Part shown: positions 40,805 through 49,134 of the stretch, piece after piece
How positions within the stretch are numbered: position 1 is the stretch's first letter
Layout of the letters: the number at the start of each line of letters is the position of its first letter
Assembly (NCBI RefSeq): GCF_004322855.1
Contig: NZ_CP036402.1
Coordinates: forward strand, 1,736,001 to 1,800,000
Source: Egibacter rhizosphaerae
GTDB lineage: Bacteria; Actinomycetota; Nitriliruptoria; Euzebyales; Egibacteraceae
Length of the DNA: 64,000 bases
Direction: 5' to 3'
Position numbers and translations under genes: made by a program
The notes under the pieces: model-generated
Told to the model about the DNA's origin: nothing
Seen by the model: only the letters and a program-made list of their open reading frames with translations
Databases searched by the model: none

Positions 40805-41648
40805 CTGGGAGCTCACCCGGTCGTTCGACAGCGAGCAGGGGGAGGTTCGCTGGGACGTCCGGGGCCAGGGACCGCCCGTGGTGCTGGTGCACGGGACACC
40901 GTTCTCGTCGTTCGTGTGGCACGAGGTCGCACGGGCGCTGGCGCATCGGTTCACCGTGTACGCCTACGACCTCGCGGGCTACGGCAGCAGCGCACAGCAC
41001 GACGGCCAGGACGTGTCCCTGGCCGCACAGGGGCGCGTACTCGCCGCGCTGCTCGACCATTGGGGGCTGGACTCCCCGCACGTGGTCGGTCACGACTTTG
41101 GGGGCGCCGTCGCGCTGCGGGCGCTGCTGGTCGAGCAGCGCCCCTACGCTCGCCTGGCCCTGCTCGACGCGGTGGCGCTCGCGCCTTGGGGCACGGGCTT
41201 CTTCCAACTCGCCAGCGACCACGCCGACACGCTCAACCAGCTGCCCGACCCGGTCCACGAGGGGCTGGTGCGCGGCTACGTCGGCTGGCCGATGCAGTCA
41301 CGGCCGGCGCCCGGGGTGGTCGATCGGCTGGCGGCGCCGTGGCTGGGCGAGCGCGGCAAGGCCGCGTTGTACCGGCAGATCACGCAGAACGACCAGCGCT
41401 GGACCGAGGAGGTCGAGCAGCGGCTGGACGAGATCGCGATCCCGACCCTGGTGCTGTGGGGCGAGGAGGACCAGTGGCTCCCCGCCGAGCAGGGCCGGGA
41501 GTTGGCGGCACGCATCCCGGACGCACGATTCCGAGCGATCCCCGACGCCGACCATCTCGTCCAGTTCGACGCCCCGGCGATCGTGGCGGTCGAGCTCACC
41601 GCGTTCCTCACCGACGGAGCCGGGCCCGTCGCCGGGATCGACGGCTAG
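40794..41648 (+). CDS. Alpha/beta hydrolase with Asp nucleophile (dehalogenase/epoxide hydrolase-like)
   Basis: A 284-residue alpha/beta hydrolase. The oxyanion motif HGTP is at residues 33-36 and the nucleophile elbow is VVGHDFGGAVALR. The nucleophile position holds Asp101, as in haloalkane dehalogenases, fluoroacetate dehalogenases and epoxide hydrolases, not Ser. The acid may come from LWGEEDQWLP, and the catalytic His from IPDADHLVQFD near residue 260. It would cleave via an alkyl-enzyme ester. The AGGAAGGAGAAGGAG stretch precedes ATG 40794. It forms an operon with the upstream MFS carrier under the TetR operator, suggesting coupled detoxification and export. Confidence 0.85.
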   Translation: MTADWELTRSFDSEQGEVRWDVRGQGPPVVLVHGTPFSSFVWHEVARALAHRFTVYAYDLAGYGSSAQHDGQDVSLAAQGRVLAALLDHWGLDSPHVVGHDFGGAVALRALLVEQRPYARLALLDAVALAPWGTGFFQLASDHADTLNQLPDPVHEGLVRGYVGWPMQSRPAPGVVDRLAAPWLGERGKAALYRQITQNDQRWTEEVEQRLDEIAIPTLVLWGEEDQWLPAEQGRELAARIPDARFRAIPDADHLVQFDAPAIVAVELTAFLTDGAGPVAGIDG

Positions 41649-42394
41649 CGGAAGCGGTCGACCCACTCCTGCACCTGGGGGCTGCTGGCGGACACGGCCT
41701 GGGCCCACGTCTCCTGCGCGAGGACCGCGTCGAGATCGTCCGTGTCCTCTGCGAGGCGCGTGGTGGCGACGATGTGTCCGCGGAGGTCGTCGGGCACCTG
41801 GGCGCAGCGGGCCGCGAGCTCGAGGGCAGCGTCCCGCGGCTCCTCGTACGGCCCGTCGGCCAGCCCCCACTCGACCGCACGCGCCGCGTCCAGTGATTCG
41901 CCGAGCAGCAGCGTGCGCAACGCCCGCGAGGCCCCCAGACGACGCACGAGGAACAGGGTGCAGCCTCCTCCGGGATGCAGGCCGATCCTCGCGAACGTCG
42001 CGCCGAAGGTGGCGTCGTGCCCGGCGATCCGAATGTCGCACGAGAGGGCGAGGTTGAGCCCCGCCCCGACCGCGGCGCCCTGGACCGCAGCGATCACCGG
42101 TACCGGCAGGTCACGCAGGTCCAGGAAGGCCCGGTAGTAGTCCTGCAACAGCTCGTGGGTCTGCGCCACCGGCCGATCGGGATGGCCGAACAGTTCCGGC
42201 AGATCCGCCCCCGCGCAGAAGGCCTTCCCCTCGCCGGAGACGACCACGACCCGATCGCCCGCCTCCCGGCAGGCCGCGGCCGCCGCGCGCAGTTCGGTGG
42301 ACATCTCGAGGTTCATGGCGTTCCGCCGCTCGGGGGCGGACAGGACGAGCTCCCGTACACCGTCGCCGTGCTCGATCGTTCGAACCGTGCTCAC
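41645..42394 (-). CDS. Enoyl-CoA hydratase/isomerase (crotonase-fold) family protein
   Basis: A 249-residue crotonase-fold protein. The CoA-binding and oxyanion elements are intact: SAPERRNAMNLEM, AFCAGADLPELF and VIAAVQGAAVGAGLNLALSCDIRIA. In place of the two catalytic glutamates of true hydratases, the aligned stretches read GATFARIGLHPGGG and GASRALRTLLLGE, where Phe and Arg stand at those positions. So it is unlikely to hydrate enoyl-CoA; isomerase, hydrolase or lyase activity is possible. The start is GTG 42394, with GGAGGG four bases upstream. It converges on the hydrolase (four-base stop overlap) and diverges from the transhydrogenase gene. Confidence 0.85.
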   Translation of the reverse strand: MSTVRTIEHGDGVRELVLSAPERRNAMNLEMSTELRAAAAACREAGDRVVVVSGEGKAFCAGADLPELFGHPDRPVAQTHELLQDYYRAFLDLRDLPVPVIAAVQGAAVGAGLNLALSCDIRIAGHDATFGATFARIGLHPGGGCTLFLVRRLGASRALRTLLLGESLDAARAVEWGLADGPYEEPRDAALELAARCAQVPDDLRGHIVATTRLAEDTDDLDAVLAQETWAQAVSASSPQVQEWVDRFR

Positions 42395-42520
42395 TGGACC
42401 CTCCGGATTCGGCACCGTCGGTGCGATGGTTGCCTCCGCCCGATCCGGGTGACGCCATCGCACCGCACCTCGGGCATCATGTCACGTGGCATCGACCCAC
42501 GGCCGAGGACACGAGGATCC

Positions 42521-43794
42521 ATGACCTCCTACCTCACCGACACGGTCTTCACCTGGGGCGGCCCTCCCATCAAGTTCGGGGCCGGGGCCGTGGACGAGCT
42601 CGGCCATGACCTGGGCCGGTGGGGGGCGGAGCGCATCCTGCTGCTCACCGACCCCGGTGTCGCCGCGACCGGCCTGCCCGAGCGCGTGCTCGAGCAGCTC
42701 TCGGACGCGGGGATCAAGTGCGACCTCTACGCGAGCGTCCACGTCGAGCCCACCGACGAGAGCCTGCGGGCGGCAGCGGCCCACGCGGCACCGGGCGAGT
42801 GGGACGCCTTCCTCGCCGTCGGCGGAGGCTCGGTCATCGACACCGCAAAGGCCGTGAGCCTCCTCACGAGCCACGGCGGCGACCTGATGGACTACGTCAA
42901 CCCGCCCGTCGGCCGAGGCCACGCGCCACCGGGGAGGTGACACCGATCGTCGCCGTCCCCACCACCGCGGGCACCGGTTCGGAGAGCACGCCGGTGTGCG
43001 TGCTCGACATCCTCGGGCTGGGCGTCAAGTCCGGCATCAGCCACCCGCGCCTGCGCCCGTCGCTCGCGATCGTGGACCCGCTCACCACCCTGTCGGTTCC
43101 GCCCCAGGTGACCGCAGCCGCCGGCGTCGACGTGCTCACGCACGCGCTCGAGTCGTACACCTCGCGCCCCTACGACGCGCGCCCTCGGGGGCAGCCCCAC
43201 GAGCGCGTGGCCTACTGCGGCGCCAACCCGATCTCGGACGTCTGGTGCGAGCGAGCGCTGTCGCTGCTGGCGCGCTCCTTCCGGCGGGCCGTGCACAACG
43301 GCCACGATCTCGAGGCACGCAGCGACATGATGCTCGCCGCTACCTTTGCCGGCCTCGGGTTCGGCAACGCCGGTGTCCACGTCCCGCATGCCTGCGGCTA
43401 CCCGATCGCCGGCCGGGTGGAGCATTACCGGCCCGAGGGCTACCCCGACGCGCCGCTGGTCCCCCACGGCCAGTCCGTGGGGGTGACCGCGCCCGCGGCG
43501 TTCCGGTTCACCCAGCCGGCCCAGCCCGAGCGGCACACCCACGCGGCCGAGCTGCTGGGGGCGGACGTGCACCGCGCGCGCTCGCCACGGGACGCACTAC
43601 CCGACGCCCTTGTGTCGCTGTTCGCCGACGTCGGGCAGCCCCGCGGCGTCGCCGCGTTCGGCTACGACGAGGCCGACCTCGACACCCTCGTCGAGGGCGC
43701 GCTCGCCCAGCAGCGCCTGCTCGTCGGGGCACCGCGCGAGGTGACCGCCGAGGACCTCCGGAACATCCTCCTGGAGTCCATGGAAAACGACTGA
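42521..43794 (+). pseudogene. Hydroxyacid-oxoacid transhydrogenase-like Fe-ADH, frameshifted
   Basis: Two adjacent frames together encode one iron-dependent alcohol dehydrogenase of about 424 residues. Frame one (42521-42940) gives TDTVFTWGGPPIKFGAGAVDELG, a hallmark of hydroxyacid-oxoacid transhydrogenase, and the NAD motif AVGGGSVIDTAKAV, then hits TGA after GRGHAPPG. The other frame resumes with EVTPIVAVPTTAGTGSESTP and continues through the metal ligands: Asp and His in AAGVDVLTHALESY, His in HVPHACGYPIAG, and His in VPHGQSVG. Restoring one G in the GGGG run at 42933-42936 would join them. The enzyme would oxidise 4-hydroxybutyrate using 2-oxoglutarate. Nothing else is degraded, so a recent mutation or an assembly error is likely. 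Confidence 0.88.
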
Positions 43795-43841
43795 CGCCGG
43801 ATCGGCCACCCGCACCCGGCCAACGCGTCGAGGTGGACCGA

Positions 43842-43871
43842 TTGGGGCGCACGGCCGCGCACCCGTAGCAT
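43842..43871 (+). promoter_or_regulatory. Possible promoter of the EamA transporter gene
   Basis: TTGGGG at 43842-43847 and TAGCAT at 43866-43871 are 18 bases apart. A transcript would start near 43878 and leave a leader of about 160 bases before the GTG at 44041. The -35 box is weak. Confidence 0.4.
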
Positions 43872-43902
43872 CCGATCCACCTCACGATGCTGCGGCCGTG
43901 GC

Positions 43903-43927
43903 GGTCCCACGCGCGGGGAGTGGGACC
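43903..43927 (+). other. Hairpin in the leader of the EamA transporter gene
   Basis: GGTCCCAC (43903-43910) and GTGGGACC (43920-43927) form a perfect 8-bp stem with a nine-base loop. It lies in the middle of the predicted 160-base leader. I could not match the surrounding sequence to a known riboswitch consensus. Confidence 0.55.
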
Positions 43928-44040
43928 GGCGGCCGGCGCCCCGACCCCCGGAGCCGCGTGACCCCCTGTCCGTCCCCCCGATCCACCCACCGCGCGTCCC
44001 GTGGCGGGATGCACGCCGAACCGCTGAAGGGTGATCCGGC

Positions 44041-44931
44041 GTGACCGCCGGAGCGGTCGCCCTCGTCCTGCTCGCCGCGCTCGCGCACGCGTCGTGGAAC
44101 CTGCTTGCCAAGCGCGGGGGCGCGCGCGGGGTCGCCTTCGTCTGGATCTACACGGTGGTCGAGATGGTGCTCTGGGCACCGATCGCCCTCGGAGCCGCCC
44201 TCGTGACCTCCGCGGAGGTCGGCGTCGCGGCGCTCGTGCTGATGCTCGGTAGCGCCGTGCTGCACAGCGCCTACGTCGTGCTGCTGCAGCGCGGCTACGC
44301 CACCGGCGACCTCTCGTTCGTGTACCCGTTCGCGCGAGGTCTCGCGCCCCTGATCGCGGTGGGCGGTGCCGTGCTGCTCCTCGGGGAGCAGCCCACGCTC
44401 TTGGCCCTCGCCGGAGCCGTCGCGGTCGCGGGGGGTGTGGTGTGGATCGGCCTCACCGCCCGCGGCGGCGCCCCCAGATCGTCCGGGGTCGGGGTCGTGC
44501 GGAACCCCCTGGGCCCTCCGCTGTTCTACGCGCTCGCGACGGCGACGATGATCGCGGGCTACACCGTTTGGGACGGGTACGCCATGCAGACGCTCACGCT
44601 GACGCCGATCCTCTACCACTGGGGCGGAACGGTGGGCCGCGTGGGCCTGCTGGCCCCGGCCGTGTGGGGACGTTGGGACGAGCTCCGTCGCGTCGGCCGC
44701 GACGCCCGTACCTCCATCGTCGGCATCGCCCTGCTCGCGCCGCTCGCCTACATGCTCGTCCTGTGGGCGTTCACCCTGGCCCCGGTCTCGTACGTCGCGC
44801 CCGCGCGCGAGGCGAGCATCGTGGTCGCGACCGCCATGGGAGTGCTCCTGCTCGGCGAGCGCAGCACCGCGCAGCGGGTGATCGCCGCGGCGGTCATCGC
44901 CGTCGGCGTCTTCCTCCTCAGCGTCGCCTGA
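44041..44931 (+). CDS. EamA/DMT-family transporter
   Basis: A 296-residue drug/metabolite transporter with ten helices in two EamA repeats. The first repeat has ALAHASWNLLAKRGG, SFVYPFARGLAPLIAVGGAVLLLGEQPT and AGAVAVAGGVVWIGL. The second ends APVSYVAPAREASIVVATAMGVLLLGERSTAQRVIAAAVIAVGVFLLSVA. GEQ and GER after helices 4 and 9 are family features. It probably exports amino acids or small metabolites; direction and substrate are unknown. GTG 44041 has GAAGGG nine bases upstream. The long leader with a strong stem may regulate it. It converges on an MFS gene. Confidence 0.85.
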   Translation: MTAGAVALVLLAALAHASWNLLAKRGGARGVAFVWIYTVVEMVLWAPIALGAALVTSAEVGVAALVLMLGSAVLHSAYVVLLQRGYATGDLSFVYPFARGLAPLIAVGGAVLLLGEQPTLLALAGAVAVAGGVVWIGLTARGGAPRSSGVGVVRNPLGPPLFYALATATMIAGYTVWDGYAMQTLTLTPILYHWGGTVGRVGLLAPAVWGRWDELRRVGRDARTSIVGIALLAPLAYMLVLWAFTLAPVSYVAPAREASIVVATAMGVLLLGERSTAQRVIAAAVIAVGVFLLSVA

Positions 44932-44961
44932 GACCTGTCGAGCCGCCCGCCCGACCCGCCA

Positions 44962-46200
44962 TCAAGGCGCGTCGTGCTCGAGCGCCACGGCATCGCGCCG
45001 CTCCAACACGACGTGCACGCCCGCGATGACGGCCGCGAGCGCGAACATCGCGGTCGTGCCCGCCCACGCGAGGTCGTAGCCGTCCGTGTGGTCCACCGCC
45101 GCGCCGAACAGGACCGGGGCGACGATGAACCCGCCGTAGAAGGCTGCCTGCACGATCCCCGAGGCCCGTCCCGTCCGACCGTTCGGCGCTCCGCGGATGA
45201 CGGCGAGCATCCCGACGGCGTTCCAGGACATCGCGCTGCAGCCGAACAGCAGCGCCCCGATCCACAGCAGCGCCCCCTGCAGCTGCGCGGCCCAGATCGC
45301 CGCCTGGCCGAGGGTCGCGAGCACGGCGAGCAGCAGCAACGCCGGCGCGACCCGCTGTCTGCGCTCGGTCGCCCGTCCCCACCACACCCGGGCGACGACG
45401 CCCACCGCGGACCCGAAGCCGAACGCGGCGCCCGCCGTGCTCGGCGCGAAGTCGAGGGACTCCACGGCGTAGATGACGAGGAAGGCGCCGAACGAGGACG
45501 CGGCCGCACCCATCGCGAGCGCGTAGGCCGAGAGCCAACCCACCCGGACCGTGGGAACCGCCCCGGGCGCGACGCTCGGCGCCGCGCGCTCGTCGGGCAC
45601 GACCCGGCCGCGCACCGCGCGCACCGCGGCGGCCGCGAGCAGCAGCGTCACGACCGCCAGGATCACCAGCGCGCTGCGCCACCCCACCCACGCCGCGAGC
45701 GGCGCGGCGCCGACCCCGGCCAGCGCACTGCCGGCGAGCACGCCCGACTGCTTCACCCCGGTCACGACGCCGCGCCGCCCCGCCGGCAGCCGCTCCGCGA
45801 TGAGCAGATTCGTCACGGGGTTCATGACCGCGATGCCGACACCGCCGACGACCATCGCGACGAGCAGCCACCCGACCGCCGGCGCCGCCGCCATCAGCAG
45901 CAACGTCGCGACGCTCGCGACGAGCAGCGTCACCACCATGACGCCAGCGCCGAGGCGGTCGACCAGGGGACCGGCCACCGGCGACAGGACCGCTGCGGAG
46001 GTGAACAGAACGCTCGTCAGGAGCCCCAGCTCGGCACGCGTCGTGTCCAGGTCCTCGGCGATGAACGGCGCGAGCGCGCCGACGAGGAACTGCACGATCG
46101 CTGCGACCGCCATGATGACCACGAGCGCGGCCGCGAATCCGAGCACCCCGCGGGCGGGTCGCGCGCGGTCGAACCGCGTCGACGGTGTCCAGAACGGCAT
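44962..46200 (-). CDS. MFS transporter
   Basis: A 412-residue 12-helix carrier. Motif A-like loops are SPVAGPLVDRLGAGVM after helix 2 and RVWWGRATERRQR after helix 8. ERLPAGRRGVVTGVKQSGVLAGSALAGVGAAPLAAWVGWR resembles the cyanate/CynX and YcxA-like carriers. The helix 5 segment GVKQSG is characteristic of that group. It is monocistronic and convergent with the EamA gene. The substrate is unknown. Confidence 0.85.
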   Translation of the reverse strand: MPFWTPSTRFDRARPARGVLGFAAALVVIMAVAAIVQFLVGALAPFIAEDLDTTRAELGLLTSVLFTSAAVLSPVAGPLVDRLGAGVMVVTLLVASVATLLLMAAAPAVGWLLVAMVVGGVGIAVMNPVTNLLIAERLPAGRRGVVTGVKQSGVLAGSALAGVGAAPLAAWVGWRSALVILAVVTLLLAAAAVRAVRGRVVPDERAAPSVAPGAVPTVRVGWLSAYALAMGAAASSFGAFLVIYAVESLDFAPSTAGAAFGFGSAVGVVARVWWGRATERRQRVAPALLLLAVLATLGQAAIWAAQLQGALLWIGALLFGCSAMSWNAVGMLAVIRGAPNGRTGRASGIVQAAFYGGFIVAPVLFGAAVDHTDGYDLAWAGTTAMFALAAVIAGVHVVLERRDAVALEHDAP

Positions 46201-46349
46201 GCCCCGATCATCCCCGTTCGCGCCCGAGGCTGCGAATCGGGCGGCGGGTCACGGCCGGGGGCGCACCGGTCACGGTTCGGACACACCGATGCGCGCACCA
46301 GCCCGCAAAGGGCCGGCGGCAAGCACGACAGCGGCGGCACTCGCCCCGG

Positions 46350-47927
46350 TCAGCCCCCGTGGCCCCCGCGGTCGGGCGGGGGCTCGTCGTCGGCGCTGAC
46401 CGTCTGCTCGACGATCGGATCGGGTACCGGCTCACCGACCTTGCGCTCACCGAGTCGGGCCGCGCCGCACCCCGCGAGCAACGCCGCGACCAGCACGTAG
46501 GCGATGCTGTAGTCGGGTGACGCGTTCAACCCCAGCTCCGGGGCATGGATGACACCGACGAACGAGAGCCCCGCGCCGACCAGGGCGACCACCGCCGCGC
46601 GGTAGAAGCGGACGTCGATGACGAACACGGTGATCGCGCCGAGCAGCATGGCCGTGAACAACGCGCCCTGCCCGAGCGGGACGATGCCCTCGGAGACGTC
46701 GGCGAGGACCTCGGGTGCCTCCCCGTCGAACTGCGTCATCACCCAGTTCGCGAAGTACGGCAACATCGCGATCGCCACGGCTGCGTGGTGGCGGACCTCG
46801 GTCGTCTGGTACGCGGTGGCGATCATCGAGATACCCACGAACACCAGGATCGGCCCGACCGCCGCGAGCGGGATGATCGCCGCCATCGCGGCGATGAGCC
46901 CCGAGAGGGCGGCAAGCAGGTAGACGGCGCCATTGAGGATGCTGTACCCGCGACCGGCGCCCATCCACTTCGACCCGACCGAGGCGATGTACACGGTGGT
47001 CGGGAACATCGAGCCGAAGAGCGCCCCGATGACCGTGCCGGCCCCGTCGACCGCTTGGCACTCGCGCACGTCGTACCGGTCGCCGGCCGCCTCCATGGCC
47101 TCGACGTTGTTCATCGTCTCTACGGCGTTGTAGAGGGTGATCGGCAGGACGACGGCCAGCAGGGTCGCCGCGGCGCCGAACAACAGGGTGAGGCCGTCGA
47201 ACCCCGCGACCGTCGGCACCGCCGGCCACCACCCGACCCGGTCGAGGCCCTCGGCGGCCTCGCCGGTGTCGGCAACGCCGATCGCGTAGGCCAGGGCGGT
47301 GCCGATGAGGATCGCGACGAGCGAGGCGGGGATCCGGAACGGCAGTGCCACCTTGCCGACGAAGGCGACGAGCACGATCGCGAGCGCGACGAGCCCCACG
47401 ATCGGTGCGTCGAACACCGTGAAGAGCAGTTCTCCGGCGATGAACGTGAGCGCGACTCCGGCGAGCGCGCCGAGCATCGCCGCGCGCGGGAGGTGGTGCT
47501 TCACCCACCGCCCGATCAGCGCGAACGCCGCCTCGACCACGCCGGCGAGCAGGGCTGCGGCGGTGGCGACCCGCCAGGCGGTCTCCGGGTCGCCGGTCAG
47601 CTCCAGCGCCGGCAGGGAGACGCCGAACAGGAACACGAACATGACCGGCGTGCTGATGCCGTAGGCGAGCGCGGTCACGTCCGTCCGCTGCTCGCGGCGG
47701 GCGAGTCGCGCGGCCATCCACGCGTAGTAGAGGTTGCCGGCGAGCACCGCGACCGCGGCCCCGGGGATGACGCGCCCGAAAACGATCTCGGGCGGGTACC
47801 CGAACCCCAGGAGGGTCACCGCCACGATGATGAAGTTCGCGGCGTTGTTCTGGAACAGCGCGAAGAACCCGTCGACGTCCTGGCGTTTGAACCACGGGTA
47901 GCGGACGTCGCTGGTGGCGGTCGTCAT
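46350..47927 (-). CDS. NCS2/AzgA-type permease (xanthine/uracil permease superfamily)
   Basis: A 525-residue membrane protein with about 12-14 helices. QNNAANFIIVAVTLLGFGYPPEIVFGRVIPGAAVAVLAGNLYYAW and TALAYGISTPVMFVFLFGVSLPAL resemble the AzgA-like branch (COG2252). The helix 10 block TTVYIASVGSKWMGAGRGYSILNGAVY corresponds to the substrate-site region. LPITLYNAVETMNNVEAMEAAGDRYDVRECQAVDGAGTVIGALFGS matches the helix 8 motif with its conserved Glu. The likely substrates are purines or related bases, but this sub-branch is poorly characterised. It follows a HAD phosphatase gene on the same strand after a 304-base gap that holds strong secondary structure. Confidence 0.82.
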   Translation of the reverse strand: MTTATSDVRYPWFKRQDVDGFFALFQNNAANFIIVAVTLLGFGYPPEIVFGRVIPGAAVAVLAGNLYYAWMAARLARREQRTDVTALAYGISTPVMFVFLFGVSLPALELTGDPETAWRVATAAALLAGVVEAAFALIGRWVKHHLPRAAMLGALAGVALTFIAGELLFTVFDAPIVGLVALAIVLVAFVGKVALPFRIPASLVAILIGTALAYAIGVADTGEAAEGLDRVGWWPAVPTVAGFDGLTLLFGAAATLLAVVLPITLYNAVETMNNVEAMEAAGDRYDVRECQAVDGAGTVIGALFGSMFPTTVYIASVGSKWMGAGRGYSILNGAVYLLAALSGLIAAMAAIIPLAAVGPILVFVGISMIATAYQTTEVRHHAAVAIAMLPYFANWVMTQFDGEAPEVLADVSEGIVPLGQGALFTAMLLGAITVFVIDVRFYRAAVVALVGAGLSFVGVIHAPELGLNASPDYSIAYVLVAALLAGCGAARLGERKVGEPVPDPIVEQTVSADDEPPPDRGGHGG

Positions 47928-48231
47928 TCACGGCCTCCCGGCTGGCCGCAACGCTGGAAGCGCGGGGAACGTCCCTCCCGACCGAGCCCCCGTGCGTGGG
48001 GGGACTCCGCCGCTCTCACTCACGTCGCGTGGCTGACGTGTGACGGTCCGGCAGCCTGCGGGCGCGGGCCGGCCCCGTCAAGCCCCGGTGATCCCGACTC
48101 GCGACGGCTCGCTGTGTCGCTGCGCGGGTCCGCGCCGCCTTTCGGGCTCTCGGGGCCTGGCGGCCCGAGAGGCACCCAAAAATGGGGACTACTCGCGATT
48201 GCTCGGAGCGCAAAACACGCACGATCGATCA
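47928..48231. other. 304-bp gap with strong hairpin upstream of the permease gene
   Basis: No gene is seen. An 8-bp stem CTCTCGGG/CCCGAGAG (48147-48154 with 48164-48171) stands next to CCC-AAAAAT-GGG (48175-48186). Read on the minus strand, these follow the HAD gene stop (48232) and precede the permease start by about 220 bases. They may be a terminator for the HAD gene, a leader element for the permease, or both. Confidence 0.5.
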
Positions 48232-48987
48232 CTAGCGATCACGCTCCCGGACACGAACCTTCTCGACCGCGACCTCGCTCCAGGCGGCGGCCCAGACGGC
48301 CGAATCGAGCGCGTCGTTGGGAGCGTCCGTGCGCACCAGGACGCAGACGGGCACCCCCGCGCGCTCCGCCGCAAGGGCATCGTGCGCGCTGTCCCCGAAG
48401 AACACGACCCGCTCTGGGGCGACACCGAGCTGCGCGCACGCCACGTGCACGGCCGAGGGGTCCGGTTTTCCGTGGTCGACCTGGTCGGCGCCCACCACGA
48501 CGCGTACGGCGTCACCCAACCCCACGCGCCGCAGGTGTGCCCGGGCCCGGGCCGTCGTGTCGGCCGTCACCACGCCGACCGAGCCGGTGGCCACACGGCA
48601 CCGTTCGACCGCCTCCACCGCCCCCGGGAGTGCGGCGACGTGCGCCTCGATGTCGATGCGGGCGTCGACGCGTTCGATCGCCCTCGCCACTTCCTCGTCA
48701 GCCCGGACAACGGCGAGGTCCGCCAGCTCCCGGGACAGGGTGTGGTTCAGCACCTCGACGGTCCCGCCGGCCAGCGCACTGTCGGGCAGCACGCGCCCGT
48801 CCGCGAGCCCGATGGCGCCGCGCAGGGCGGGGGCCGACAACGACGGGTGCCTCGTGACCAACTCGTCGATCACCGCCTCACCCCAGACCGTCCACGGCCC
48901 GTGGAGGTCGATGATCGTCCCGTCCTTGTCGAACAACGCCGCCTCGGCGCGGAACTCGCGTCCAGCGACGCGCAGCTCGAGGCCCAT
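48232..48987 (-). CDS. HAD-family phosphatase
   Basis: A 251-residue haloacid dehalogenase-like hydrolase. Motif I is ALFDKDGTIIDLHGPW, with the nucleophilic Asp and the general acid/base Asp two residues later. Motif II Thr is in VGVVTADTTARARAHL. Motif III Lys lies in VDHGKPDPSAVHVA and motif IV in VVFFGDSAHDALAAERAGV. The helical cap between motifs I and II is of the phosphoglycolate phosphatase type (C1). The start is ATG 48987, with GGAGGT nine bases upstream. It lies 147 bases downstream of a DeoR regulator on the same strand, a common pairing for sugar-phosphate metabolism. The substrate is unknown. Confidence 0.88.
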   Translation of the reverse strand: MGLELRVAGREFRAEAALFDKDGTIIDLHGPWTVWGEAVIDELVTRHPSLSAPALRGAIGLADGRVLPDSALAGGTVEVLNHTLSRELADLAVVRADEEVARAIERVDARIDIEAHVAALPGAVEAVERCRVATGSVGVVTADTTARARAHLRRVGLGDAVRVVVGADQVDHGKPDPSAVHVACAQLGVAPERVVFFGDSAHDALAAERAGVPVCVLVRTDAPNDALDSAVWAAAWSEVAVEKVRVRERDR

Positions 48988-49134
48988 CCTCCCACGACCT
49001 CCGTGATCCGGGTCCGGTCCGCACAGCCGGCGCCATCCAGGACACGTGACCCAGGCCAAGCACGGCTCATGCGCGATCGTGCATATTAGGTCAGCAAGCC
49101 GCGCGATAGTAATCACGAGTTGGCTGCGCAGTGC

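Noticed and set aside
43878-44040. TPP, SAM or ZTP riboswitch in the EamA leader
   Set aside because: Consensus blocks such as CTGAGA, the SAM-I core or the ZTP GGGNCGTGAC pattern are absent; only an unassigned structured leader is reported.
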